From an uncultured Lachnospiraceae bacterium (GTDB taxonomy: Bacteria; Bacillota; Clostridia; Lachnospirales; Lachnospiraceae), in assembly GCA_910585995.1 (NCBI GenBank), contig CAJUGG010000094.1, positions 1-64,000 of the forward strand: 64,000 bases of DNA, in the 5' to 3' direction. Position 1 is the first letter of the stretch. The number at the start of each line of letters is the position of its first letter. Of this stretch, positions 8,185 through 16,349 are shown piece after piece. The notes below the pieces were generated by a model. It saw nothing but the letters and a program-made list of their open reading frames with translations. It was not told where the DNA came from and did not search any database. Position numbers and translations under genes: made by a program.

Positions 8185-9351
8185 TTACGCTAGTTGGGTC
8201 TCTCCTAGCACGGCGATCAGAAGCTTATCCAGCGTAAAGAGTTCATCTTCGGCCATCATATGATCTATGGCTTCCAAATTGGGGTCTGAGTGTTCGATCT
8301 CTCTGGCATAGCTGTGAGCGATCTTGATCTGATCTTCAAAAGTGAAGGATTTTCCCTGTTCTAACCAGACTGCCAGATTAAGCTTCTGGATCATCAGAGT
8401 ATGGAATACGGACAGTTTTACTTTGCTGAAGAGATCCTGGTCGTAAACAGCGGTGCAGACGTGGTTAAACAGAAAATACATGAACAGCTGTTCATATTCA
8501 TATTGTTTTTCTTGGTAATATGCGGCAAATTCCTGAGAGATCTTGTGATATTCTTCTCTGGTTAATTCCTGATACAGTCTCTTCTCCCGGCGTTTCAGGG
8601 ACTGATGCCAGGAAGGACGCAAGACTTCTAAGCGATAGAGGGTACGGAACATATGTTTGATCTGTTCTCTGTGCCGGGTCTTTTGATTGCGATATTTTTC
8701 AAATTTCTTATTTGCTGTTTTGGAAAAAGCGGGGGTTCGGTAACGTTTTAACAGGTCGTCTATGGCGTAAAGCTGTTTTCTTTGAATCCTTTTTTGCAGG
8801 TCATGTGAGACTGCTAAGATCAGGGCCATTCTGTCTTCTATGGGCTGCTCTCTGTCTTGTACCACTTCGTAGAAATAATCTCTGATCTCTCCTAATTTGG
8901 TAAACAGAAAAAAGTCAAACTGCTCGTATTCTTCTTCTGGTGTCTTACGACATTCATTTAAAAATTCCATCTTCTTGTCACTGCCAAGGATCAGTCTGGC
9001 AGCTGCCGGGCAGGACAAAGACAAAGAGATCTCCCGCAAATTTTCATATTCTTCGTAATGTCTGGGATAGCGGGTACAGGTCTTGCAAAGCATCTCTTTT
9101 CCTGCCTCTGCATAGATATCGCAGAGATTTTCTTCATTTAAAAAAGCACAGCGTCCATTGTACTGTTCAAAATAGCCATGCTCCCAGTCTATGGAGTTTT
9201 TCAGACGATTGCCGAAAAATCCCGGATACTTTCTGTATTTTTTCAAAGATACCGGATCAATGGCAATCCCCCATCCTTTGCAGCAAGTGTCACTGCAATC
9301 AGACGCTTCACACTCAAAATCATAAAAAAATGTCGGATACGTATATTCCAT
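8185..9351 (-). CDS. fliB: Flagellin lysine-N-methylase FliB
   Basis: A 388-residue protein of the FliB family, known to N-methylate lysines of flagellin. The diagnostic cysteine-rich N-terminus is complete: CEASDCSDTCCKGW (about residues 14-27), CAFL and CDIY further on, then CKTCTRYPRHYE (about 95-106), the expected ligands of an iron-sulphur cluster. The rest is helical and basic. The leader carries a tandem duplication of a structured repeat (9370-9577) directly before AGGAGC and the ATG at 9351. The two flagellins encoded at 1-1910 are the obvious substrates. It is not adjacent to them and has its own leader. Confidence 0.9.
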   Translation of the reverse strand: MEYTYPTFFYDFECEASDCSDTCCKGWGIAIDPVSLKKYRKYPGFFGNRLKNSIDWEHGYFEQYNGRCAFLNEENLCDIYAEAGKEMLCKTCTRYPRHYEEYENLREISLSLSCPAAARLILGSDKKMEFLNECRKTPEEEYEQFDFFLFTKLGEIRDYFYEVVQDREQPIEDRMALILAVSHDLQKRIQRKQLYAIDDLLKRYRTPAFSKTANKKFEKYRNQKTRHREQIKHMFRTLYRLEVLRPSWHQSLKRREKRLYQELTREEYHKISQEFAAYYQEKQYEYEQLFMYFLFNHVCTAVYDQDLFSKVKLSVFHTLMIQKLNLAVWLEQGKSFTFEDQIKIAHSYAREIEHSDPNLEAIDHMMAEDELFTLDKLLIAVLGETQLA

Positions 9352-9369
9352 CTTATAAGTGCTCCTATT

Positions 9370-9473
9370 AGAGTTCCGCTACAGTCTCTAGAATCCCCCT
9401 TCACTAGAAGAATTTTTGGCTGTTTTTACATCCAAAAATCCTTCTGGGGATTCTATAGACTTCCGCTGTTTTT
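9370..9473 (-). repeat. 5'-leader hairpin repeat (GCGGAACT family), tandem unit 1
   Basis: On the minus strand it runs from AAAAACAGCGGAAG to GCGGAACTCT, directly before the AATAGGAG ribosome-binding site of fliB. The core folds on itself (GAATCCCC with GGGGATTC, and CCAAAAAT with an ATTTTTGG arm). A second unit follows at 9474-9577 with about 96 percent identity. Core and ends match 61281-61404. Confidence 0.85.
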
Positions 9474-9577
9474 AGAGTTCCGCTACAGTCTTTAGAATCC
9501 CCCTTCACTAGAAGAATTTTTGGCTGTTTTTACATCCAAAAATCCTTCTGGGGATTCTATAGACTTTTGCTGTTTTT
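9474..9577 (-). repeat. 5'-leader hairpin repeat (GCGGAACT family), tandem unit 2
   Basis: Second 104-base unit, directly abutting unit 1 and differing at only a few bases. A short third version (9578-9613) with a minimal AGCCC/GGGCT hairpin lies next to it, so the fliB leader holds two and a half units. Confidence 0.85.
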
Positions 9578-9613
9578 AGAGTTTTGCTACAGCCCGCCAT
9601 GGGCTTTTGCTGT
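9578..9613 (-). repeat. 5'-leader hairpin repeat, minimal copy
   Basis: AACAGCAAAAGCCC, a five-base loop, GGGCTGTAGCAAAACT on the minus strand: the family's ends with a four- to five-base-pair stem and no further core. Confidence 0.6.
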
Positions 9614-9631
9614 TATTGAGTTATCCATTTT

Positions 9632-10417
9632 TTACCGGGAGAGGATCTCGTAGCCGGAGGGGGTGATTGCCACCGTTACTTCCCACTGGGCGGAGGGCAT
9701 GCCGTCTCCGGTGTAGACGGTCCAGCCGTCTTGTTCGTCTACGTAGAAGTCCGGGGAACCCATATTGATCATGGGTTCGATCGTGAAAACCATTCCCGGC
9801 AGCAGGATCTCCCCGCTTCCTCTGGGCGCTACGTAGCTGACCCAGGGTTCTTCGTGAAATTCCAGCCCTACTCCGTGTCCGCCGATCTCTTCCACTACAG
9901 AATATCCTTGACTCTGGGCATACATATGTATCGCATGCCCCATATTTCCAATGGGACGAAACGGTTTGACCTCCATAAGTCCCACTTGAATGGCTTCTTT
10001 GGCTACCCTTACCAGCCTCTTTTTGTCTGCGCTGACTTCACCAATGCAGAACATCCGGGAAGCATCGGAAAAATACCCGTTGTAGATCGTGGATACGTCC
10101 ACGTTCAGGATGTCCCCTTCTTTTAAGATCACGTCTTTGCTGGGAATCCCGTGACAGACGATGCTGTTTAAAGAAGTACATACACTTTTCGGAAATCCTT
10201 CGTAGTGCAGAGGTGCCGGCACAGCACCCATAGAAGCAGTCTGTGTCTGTACCCACTGATCGATCTCCTCTGTGGAGATGCCGGCTCTTATATGGCTGCT
10301 TACATAGTCAAGCACTGCGGTATTGATCTCTCCGCTCTTACGGATCCCCTCTAGCTGGGCGGGACTTTTGATTAATACATTTCCCACCTTTAACACTCTC
10401 TTCCTTCTCTGTCTCAT
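9632..10417 (-). CDS. map: Type I methionine aminopeptidase
   Basis: Cytoplasmic metallopeptidase that removes N-terminal methionine from new proteins. 261 residues from the ATG at 10417 (MRQRRKRVLKVGN), chosen because AGGGG lies 11 bases upstream; the longer frame to 10465 would run into the neighbouring acetyltransferase gene. Metal-binding residues are visible in order: Asp in NVDVSTIYNGYFSD (two Asp), His in GGHGVGLEFHEEP, Glu in FTIEPMI and Glu in WEVTVAITPSG. The N-terminus is about ten residues longer and more basic than the minimal E. coli form. It follows the GNAT gene by 19 bases. Confidence 0.95.
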   Translation of the reverse strand: MRQRRKRVLKVGNVLIKSPAQLEGIRKSGEINTAVLDYVSSHIRAGISTEEIDQWVQTQTASMGAVPAPLHYEGFPKSVCTSLNSIVCHGIPSKDVILKEGDILNVDVSTIYNGYFSDASRMFCIGEVSADKKRLVRVAKEAIQVGLMEVKPFRPIGNMGHAIHMYAQSQGYSVVEEIGGHGVGLEFHEEPWVSYVAPRGSGEILLPGMVFTIEPMINMGSPDFYVDEQDGWTVYTGDGMPSAQWEVTVAITPSGYEILSR

Positions 10418-10436
10418 ATCTGATCTGCCCCTTTCT

Positions 10437-10967
10437 CTAAGGAAGTCGTCTGACCTGCCGTGCAAAGACTGGCCCTATGGCTTCTTGATAAACTCTGTCA
10501 TATTCTTCATATGTGAGTGGTTTGCCGTCTGTGAGTATTTCCATGGGAACCTGAAAGACACTGGCTTTTATGCCTGTCTCCTGCATCCCGTTCGTGAGAT
10601 AAAAATGTTTTCTTCTGATACGCTCTGCGTTGTTTGGCGCGTCCTCATCAATCTGTTCAATCTCCAGGAAAAACCGTTGCTTTTGATATCGTCTCTGTAT
10701 AAGCCAAAGCGCCTTAGAACCTAGATGTTGTCCCCGGCAGGCGCGGTCTATGGCAAAGTAGTCTAAAAGTACCATATCCTCGCATAATACGGTAAAAGCA
10801 AGCCCTACAGTCTGTCTTCCTTCCTGGATCGCTAAAAGTTCCATCACGCCTTTTTTGGCTTTTAGCCGCATCAGCCAGAAAGGTTTGCGTTCTTTCTTTG
10901 GAAAGGCTTCCAGGTAGATTTTTTTTAATCTCTTTTCATCCTTTTTCTCAGCCTTTTTTAAGTCCAT
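10437..10967 (-). CDS. GNAT-family N-acetyltransferase
   Basis: 176 residues with the acetyl-CoA-binding GNAT core: LLDYFAIDRACRGQHLGSKAL (motif A, with the R/Q-x-x-G-x-G/S pyrophosphate loop in altered form) about residues 75-95, followed by the FYLTNGM segment near 140. The start at 10967 has AAGGAGT six bases upstream and overlaps the end of hflX by ten bases, so it is probably co-translated. The longer upstream frame lies wholly inside hflX and is rejected. Substrate unknown: protein, peptide or small amine are all possible. Confidence 0.85.
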   Translation of the reverse strand: MDLKKAEKKDEKRLKKIYLEAFPKKERKPFWLMRLKAKKGVMELLAIQEGRQTVGLAFTVLCEDMVLLDYFAIDRACRGQHLGSKALWLIQRRYQKQRFFLEIEQIDEDAPNNAERIRRKHFYLTNGMQETGIKASVFQVPMEILTDGKPLTYEEYDRVYQEAIGPVFARQVRRLP

Positions 10968-12115
10968 CTGGGTACTCCTTTTTCCTTGGCTGCATGGGCG
11001 AGAGTCTGATAGATCATCTCTGTCAGTTCCGTGATCCCCTGCCCAGTCCTCGCCGAGAGATAGATCCGCTCTCTTCGGATCACGGGAAACGTCCCTGCCT
11101 CCATACAACGGTCTGCTTTATTATATACATAGATCACCGGAATGTCTCCGGCTCCTAACTCTTTTAAGGTCTCTTCGGTCACTTTTCGCTGTTCTAAAAA
11201 GGCTTCATCGGAACAGTCCAGCACATGCAGCAAAAGATCTGCCTCCTTGGCTTCCTCAAGCGTGGAGCGGAATGCTTTTACTAACCCTGCTGGAAGGTGG
11301 TGGATAAATCCTACGGTATCCGACAATAAAAATGCCTTTTGAGGGCTGGTCTGTATCCTGCGCACTGTCGTGTCCAAAGTGGCAAACAGCATGTCTTTTT
11401 CCAGGACTTTTTTCGACGCATCTCTTGTATACTGATCCAGCATACGGTTCATCAGCGTGGATTTGCCTGCATTGGTATAACCCACTAAAGCCACTCTGGG
11501 AATCGGACTCTTCTGCCGCCTCTTTTGCTGGGTAATCCGTTCTCTCTCGATCTTATTTAACTCTTTTGACAGTTCCTGTATCCGCTTTTCGATCCTGCGG
11601 CGGTCCAGTTCCAGCTTTTTCTCTCCTGCCCCTTTGTTTGCCAGCCCGCTTCCTCCTCCCTGGCGGCTCAGGGCTTTATGCATCCCTACGAGCCTGGGCA
11701 GTACATATTGCAGTCTGGCTGATTCCACCTGGAGCTTTGCCTCTCTTGTCTTGGCCCGTACCGCGAAGATCTCCAGGATCAATGTGGTCCGGTCTAAGAT
11801 GGGTCGGTCTAACATCTCCTGCAGATTCCGAAGCTGGGTAGGCGTCAAAGAGCGGTCAAAGATCAACACGTCTATGTCAGCCTCTTCTAAGTATTCTTTG
11901 ACTTCTAAGAGCTTTCCCTTTCCCATATATAAGACCTGATAGGGCTTTGCAAGGTTTTGTACTATGTTCCCCACCGGCTCCATCTCACAGGCCTTGGTCA
12001 AAGCAGAAAGCTCCTCCATGGAACGCTCAAAATCCTCCCCATCGTGCAGATTGACGCCCAAAAGCAGCGCCCGCTCTCTTTCTGTCGTCACAGTATTTTT
12101 CATTTGATATGACAA
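10958..12115 (-). CDS. hflX: GTPase HflX
   Basis: Ribosome-associated GTPase of the Obg/HflX class, known to split or rescue stalled 70S ribosomes under stress. 385 residues. The N-terminal HflX domain (LLIFDRSLTPTQLRNL region) is followed by the glycine-rich linker GGGSGLANKGAGEKKLE and the G domain: G1 GYTNAGKST (about 207), G3 DTVGFI and G4 YNKAD. The start is TTG at 12115 with AAGGAA 11 bases upstream; the ATG four codons later is the alternative. Four bases separate it from the DUF362 gene upstream. Confidence 0.95.
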   Translation of the reverse strand: MSYQMKNTVTTERERALLLGVNLHDGEDFERSMEELSALTKACEMEPVGNIVQNLAKPYQVLYMGKGKLLEVKEYLEEADIDVLIFDRSLTPTQLRNLQEMLDRPILDRTTLILEIFAVRAKTREAKLQVESARLQYVLPRLVGMHKALSRQGGGSGLANKGAGEKKLELDRRRIEKRIQELSKELNKIERERITQQKRRQKSPIPRVALVGYTNAGKSTLMNRMLDQYTRDASKKVLEKDMLFATLDTTVRRIQTSPQKAFLLSDTVGFIHHLPAGLVKAFRSTLEEAKEADLLLHVLDCSDEAFLEQRKVTEETLKELGAGDIPVIYVYNKADRCMEAGTFPVIRRERIYLSARTGQGITELTEMIYQTLAHAAKEKGVPRWT

Positions 12116-12119
12116 TTTT

Positions 12120-13223
12120 TTAACATTCCTTTTTTAAATATTGTTTTAAATACGTATAGATCTCCTGCTCCGTGGGAGGACAGCCTTTTAAGCTGTACTG
12201 AAATTCTCTGGTACAATTTCCAATCCCCAGCTTCCCGGTCTTTTTCCGAAATCCCTGGCCAATGCAGATCTTATCTGGAAAATCTTTTAATAACCCATCT
12301 TTTTCCAGCATATCCAGTGCCGGCAGCAGATATCCATAACACGCACTGCAGGAATCCACTTCCTCTGTCATCTCCCGCAGTCTCATCACCCGTTCCTTGT
12401 CAGGAAGTGTGATCATATGCTCTGGTACATTCAACTCCCGCACCAGTGCCTTGTCCATATCTGCACACCCGGCCCCTAACTGTTCTGCCAGGCCAATATA
12501 CGGGATTTCTTTTGTCTCATAGTTCAAAAGCCTGCACACATAAGCATCGCACAGCACAGGATCTGCCGCTGCAAACAGGCGATTCATCACCGTGGGATTT
12601 CCTCCGTCCTCAAAACTTAGATCTCCGCAGATACTGTCCACTAAGATAAAATCCTGACGAATCCCCACTGCCAGATGCCCAATGGGCTTATGAAGCCCCA
12701 TGGTATGAAAACGCCGCTTCTCTGCATTGGGGATCAGTCCTTTCATATTTTTAAGCGCACAGGTGATCCTGGTCTGACAGTGCCCTTTCATCACCGGCAC
12801 ATTGATCAGATAGTCTACTTGAAGCGCACAGCTGCAAAGATGAAGCTCCATCCCTTTGCAGTCCACAGTCACAGGCTTTTCTTTCTGAGCGTCAATCAGT
12901 TCCACATCATAGCGCCTGGCAAGCTTTTCATATCCGCAAAGTGCAAAAGCTTCTTTGGTCTTCGCGCCTACCCAGGAGCCTTCCATAATCGCCAGATGAT
13001 AAAATCCATGCTCCTGCAGATACTCGATCAGCCCTTCCACCACTTCCGGGTGGGTCGTAGCCCCTTCAGACGCCACAGAAGCAGACACCAGATTCGGCTT
13101 GATCCCAATCCTTTTATTACGGTCTCCAATCATCTCAGACAGCCCGGCGGCCTCCAACAGTTCTTTGGTCATCTTACGATAGGCTTCTCCATAGATTACG
13201 AAAATCTCATCTTTTTTCATCAT
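12120..13223 (-). CDS. DUF362 domain protein
   Basis: 367 residues. The DUF362 core is recognised by RIGIKPNLVS, ATTHPEVVEGLIEYL, LINVPVMKGHCQTRITCALKNMKG (trimmed here) and VDSICGDLSFEDGGNP. C-terminal cysteines occur in CSACYGY and in GNCTREF, then GCPPTE, suggesting metal or iron-sulphur binding, but the classical paired CxxCxxCxxxC ferredoxin motif of some relatives is absent. DUF362 proteins are often linked to electron transfer or C-C bond chemistry; the exact role is not established. It is upstream of hflX in the same direction. Confidence 0.8.
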   Translation of the reverse strand: MMKKDEIFVIYGEAYRKMTKELLEAAGLSEMIGDRNKRIGIKPNLVSASVASEGATTHPEVVEGLIEYLQEHGFYHLAIMEGSWVGAKTKEAFALCGYEKLARRYDVELIDAQKEKPVTVDCKGMELHLCSCALQVDYLINVPVMKGHCQTRITCALKNMKGLIPNAEKRRFHTMGLHKPIGHLAVGIRQDFILVDSICGDLSFEDGGNPTVMNRLFAAADPVLCDAYVCRLLNYETKEIPYIGLAEQLGAGCADMDKALVRELNVPEHMITLPDKERVMRLREMTEEVDSCSACYGYLLPALDMLEKDGLLKDFPDKICIGQGFRKKTGKLGIGNCTREFQYSLKGCPPTEQEIYTYLKQYLKKEC

Positions 13224-13413
13224 ACAGCCCCCTTTGTCTTATCACGGCAGACTTTTTGAATTTTATTTTTCATTTGTTTCATTAACTCCCCGCAGCAATA
13301 TTATACACACTAATTACACAATGTTCAATGTTTTTACATCTATGGAAATATTCTTAAAACTATGCTACAATCATAGCACAGCAAAAATCTGAAACAAGGA
13401 GACGATCTTACAT

Positions 13414-14001
13414 ATGTTACCAACAAGAGAACAAGCAGAAGAACTCCTAAAAGATGCCGAACAGTGCAATCCTGGCCCCTGGGGCAATCACAGCCGCACA
13501 GCTGCTCACTGTGCCCAAAAGATTGCACAGGCATGCACTGATCTGGATCCAGAAAAAGCATATATCTTGGGACTGCTTCATGATATTGGACGTAAATTCG
13601 GAGTGCGTCATCTAGGACATGTATCCGACGGCTATTCTTATATGATGTCCCTGGGATATGAAGAAGTTGCAAAAATATGTCTGACCCATTCTTTTCACGA
13701 TCAGACACTCGATTCTTATGTGGGAAATTTTGATACGACAAAAGAAGAACTTCAGTTGATTCAAGATACATTAAAAAACGTCGTTATGGATGAATATGAC
13801 CGATTGATCCAGCTGTGTGATTCCATCGCTGGTGCAGACGGAGTCTTAGATATGGAAGAACGAATGTTGGATGTGAAAAAACGATATGGCTCCTATCCCC
13901 AGGAAAAATGGGACATCAATCTAACACTTAAAAAATATTTTGAAGAAAAAATGGGCAAAAGTCTCTATACTATTGTGGAAAGAGATCATTTTCACCCATA
14001 A
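13414..14001 (+). CDS. HD-domain metal-dependent phosphohydrolase
   Basis: 195 residues. The HD signature is clear: H26 and H32 in GNHSRTAAHC, the HD pair at 56-57 in GLLHDIGR, and a later Asp in LIQLCDSIAGADGV. Proteins of this size often hydrolyse phosphoester or nucleotide substrates; the substrate here cannot be named. AAGGAG lies before the start, and TACAAT (13366-13371) is a likely -10 with a poor -35. It stands alone, ending five bases before the convergent rpiR gene, so no spacer holds a separate terminator. Confidence 0.85.
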   Translation: MLPTREQAEELLKDAEQCNPGPWGNHSRTAAHCAQKIAQACTDLDPEKAYILGLLHDIGRKFGVRHLGHVSDGYSYMMSLGYEEVAKICLTHSFHDQTLDSYVGNFDTTKEELQLIQDTLKNVVMDEYDRLIQLCDSIAGADGVLDMEERMLDVKKRYGSYPQEKWDINLTLKKYFEEKMGKSLYTIVERDHFHP

Positions 14002-14005
14002 CTTG

Positions 14006-14824
14006 TCAATTTCTCTTCTGGACTGCACGCACGGTATCCACATGCCAACCCTCTTTTTCCTGTTTATCCTGCTCGATATAGTACGAATAGATCATATCCA
14101 GCATTACCAGCAAAGGAAACTGCGGGGAGATGACATTGCCGTGATCCAGATATTTCAGTGAAGGCACTAAGACCCGCTCATCGCAAAATTCATCCAGAAT
14201 TTCTTTATTTCTGGCGGTGAGCAGGATCGTCTTCGCCCCATTTTTATGCGCCTCTCTGAGCAGATACAGCACATCCTTTGTCGCCCCGCTGATGCTCAGT
14301 CCAAATACCAGACTGGTCTGGTTCTGAAACACAGCCCTCATACGCATCAGATCCTGATCCTGAATTGAGTAAATATTGACCCCGATCCGCATAAAACGAG
14401 TCTCCATCTCTCTCGCCGCAAGTCCGGAACTTCCAACCCCGCATACAAACACTCTGCTCGCCTCCCCAAGAAAACGGCAGATCCTGCCGATTTGCTGCTC
14501 ATTTAAGAGACTGTATGTCTTATTTAAAAGCTCCTGATAGGCATTGAGCGCCATACGCGTATGCCCCGTCATGGGCTGGTCTTTTTCCACAAATGTTTCC
14601 TCATACTGATAGACAAACTCCCGGTATCCGCGATACCCGCATTTTTTCGCAAAGCGGGAAAGGGAAGCTTCGGATACAAACAAATGTTCTGATATCCTCT
14701 TAGAAGAAAAATCCATGCGTTCCTGATTATTCATAAAAAAGTCCGCAATCGTTCGCTCCACGGTGGTAAAATTCTCATAATTAGACTCAATAATCGGAAT
14801 TACTGATTTCACATAATATTCCAT
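14006..14824 (-). CDS. MurR/RpiR family transcriptional regulator of the sialic-acid operon
   Basis: 272 residues. An N-terminal RpiR helix-turn-helix domain (1-77, with FVSEASLSRFAKKCGYRGYREF) and a C-terminal SIS sugar-isomerase-fold domain (about 115-240, VFVCGVGSSGLAAREM and LVFGLSISGATKDVLYL) that binds phosphosugars. Last gene of the nan operon, so it is probably autoregulated; the likely ligand is N-acetylmannosamine-6-phosphate or a downstream sugar phosphate. The TGAAAGC/GCTTTCA palindrome at 19747-19770 is its likely operator. Confidence 0.9.
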   Translation of the reverse strand: MEYYVKSVIPIIESNYENFTTVERTIADFFMNNQERMDFSSKRISEHLFVSEASLSRFAKKCGYRGYREFVYQYEETFVEKDQPMTGHTRMALNAYQELLNKTYSLLNEQQIGRICRFLGEASRVFVCGVGSSGLAAREMETRFMRIGVNIYSIQDQDLMRMRAVFQNQTSLVFGLSISGATKDVLYLLREAHKNGAKTILLTARNKEILDEFCDERVLVPSLKYLDHGNVISPQFPLLVMLDMIYSYYIEQDKQEKEGWHVDTVRAVQKRN

Positions 14825-14839
14825 CTTCCCTCACCTCTG

Positions 14840-15736
14840 CTACCACGGCTTTTTCCCCTGACAGATCAAAAAATGGTAAAATGCCCCGATCATCCCTGCA
14901 TCATTTTTATGTTCTGCCATGGCAAGCTCGGTCTTTTTCGCAATATGCGGAATCAAATATCGGTCCAATGACTTGCGGATCATAGGCTTTAGATATGCTT
15001 CCTGCTCCATCACGCCTCCTCCAAGCACCACCATCTGAGGATTTAACACATAGCAAATATTGGCGATCCCTCTGCCCAGCACATCTGTCATCTCTTCAAT
15101 CGCCTGCATACATATGGCATCCTGTGCCTTTGCTTCCTGAAAGATCCGAAAACCGTCCCACAGATCCACACTCTCATTTTTTCTCTGAGCTACCGTCTTA
15201 CACAGTCTGCTGGCTGCTCCCATATCCTGAAACTCCTGATCTCCCATCCACATATACCCGACTTCACAGGCACTGTTGCTAAATCCATGAAACACCCGGT
15301 GTCCAATCAGGATACAACCGCCAATTCCGGTTCCGATGGTCAGGCAAAGCGTCACCTTGCTCCCTTTTGCCGCTCCTGAGATACTCTCTGCAAGCCCAGC
15401 ACAGTTTACATCATTTTCCACTTCACATGGCAGATGAAAGATCCCTTCCATCTCTTTTTTCCACTGTGTCCCTGTATACTCCGGAATCAAAGAGGACGAA
15501 TGTATGACCTCTCCTCTCTCGCAGTCCACCATCCCCGCAGTAGAGATACAGATTCCCGACAGAATATATTCTCTCTGATAATGCTTAACCAGTTCCACAG
15601 CCCGTTTTACAATAGCACTGCCCCCCAGACAAGCTCTGGTATTCTCCTTTCCCCGCTCCAGCATGTTTCCATTTTCATCCACAATCCCGTACTTGATCGC
15701 GGTTCCGCCTATATCGATGCAGACATACTTTTTCAT
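14840..15736 (-). CDS. nanK: ROK-family sugar kinase, probable N-acetylmannosamine kinase
   Basis: 298 residues. N-terminal ATP-phosphate motif IDIGGTAIKYGIVD (5-18), the ROK GTGIGG glycine loop (ending GCILIGH) and VLGGGVMEQ near the C-terminus. In a nan operon such a kinase phosphorylates N-acetylmannosamine released by sialic-acid lyase, giving the substrate of NanE. The canonical ROK zinc motif (CxCGxxGC) is not present at its usual place; only scattered cysteines are seen, as in some ROK subgroups. It precedes the RpiR gene by 15 bases. Substrate assignment is from context. Confidence 0.85.
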   Translation of the reverse strand: MKKYVCIDIGGTAIKYGIVDENGNMLERGKENTRACLGGSAIVKRAVELVKHYQREYILSGICISTAGMVDCERGEVIHSSSLIPEYTGTQWKKEMEGIFHLPCEVENDVNCAGLAESISGAAKGSKVTLCLTIGTGIGGCILIGHRVFHGFSNSACEVGYMWMGDQEFQDMGAASRLCKTVAQRKNESVDLWDGFRIFQEAKAQDAICMQAIEEMTDVLGRGIANICYVLNPQMVVLGGGVMEQEAYLKPMIRKSLDRYLIPHIAKKTELAMAEHKNDAGMIGAFYHFLICQGKKPW

Positions 15737-15806
15737 TGCTTCCTCCTACTGCTCTCTTATCAATATCCCATATTCTTCGCCATTATGTCAACATTATTTT
15801 TACAAA

Positions 15807-15862
15807 GCTGTCGCAAGACGGGCGTTCTGACTCGCGAGTCAGGGCATCCGTTTTGCGACAGC
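15807..15862. repeat. GCTGTCGC hairpin, empty-site counterpart of 24726-24912
   Basis: Arms of 28 bases, GCTGTCGCAAGACGGG through CTGACTCG, meet directly at CGCGAG with no loop to speak of, ending TTTTGCGACAGC. It lies between yhcH and nanK. The same outer hairpin occurs at 24726-24912, where the tip holds an extra nested palindrome. No T run follows on the operon strand, so it is a doubtful terminator and may be an RNA-processing or attenuation structure. Confidence 0.75.
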
Positions 15863-15869
15863 CCCATCA

Positions 15870-16331
15870 CTACTCTCTGTTCTGGATCTGAACTTTAAAG
15901 ATCGCTTTTTTCAGCTTCACAGATTCTTTCACCGCTACTCCTGTGCGATGTCCATCCCCTGGATAGCATACCAGATAATCTCCTTCTTCCAAAACCACAG
16001 ACACTTTTTTCTCTCCTTCCATAGGCAGAAAATCGTTCTCTTCCTGGAAGTCCTTAAGATCCATATTTTTAATAAAATTCAGATCAATCTGTTCCGTCCC
16101 GCAAAGTATCAGATGTACATCCAGATAATGTCTGTGTGCTTCCCAAAAACGATTTTCTGGTGTAGTGGTCTCATATTCTACGATATTGACAAACATACGT
16201 TCTCCATCAATCTCATGCGTTCCGGCAGAGAGTTCTCTCAGATTATGTTTTTTCGCCCACTCGATGCAAGCTGCCACCTGTTCTTCCAGCACGCCATAAT
16301 CCTGTACATGCTTGATATTTCCAATTACCAT
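15870..16331 (-). CDS. YhcH/YjgK/YiaL family protein
   Basis: A 153-residue protein of the YhcH (DUF386) cupin-like family, found in sialic-acid operons and thought to act as a sugar isomerase or anomerase on N-acetylneuraminate or N-acetylmannosamine derivatives. Family hallmarks: HEIDGERMFVNIVEY, FWEAHRHYLDVHLILCGTE and the C-terminal YPGDGHRTGVA with conserved His and Asp. It sits 18 bases after the SSS transporter gene. Confidence 0.9.
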   Translation of the reverse strand: MVIGNIKHVQDYGVLEEQVAACIEWAKKHNLRELSAGTHEIDGERMFVNIVEYETTTPENRFWEAHRHYLDVHLILCGTEQIDLNFIKNMDLKDFQEENDFLPMEGEKKVSVVLEEGDYLVCYPGDGHRTGVAVKESVKLKKAIFKVQIQNRE

Positions 16332-16349
16332 AGTTCGCGCCTCCTAATC

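Noticed and set aside
9370..9613. CRISPR or transposon for the tandem 104-base units
   Set aside because: No unique spacers, no coding capacity and no target duplication; the units match the dispersed leader repeat.
15807..15862. Intrinsic terminator inside the nan operon
   Set aside because: The stem is strong but no T run follows on the operon strand, so termination is not supported.
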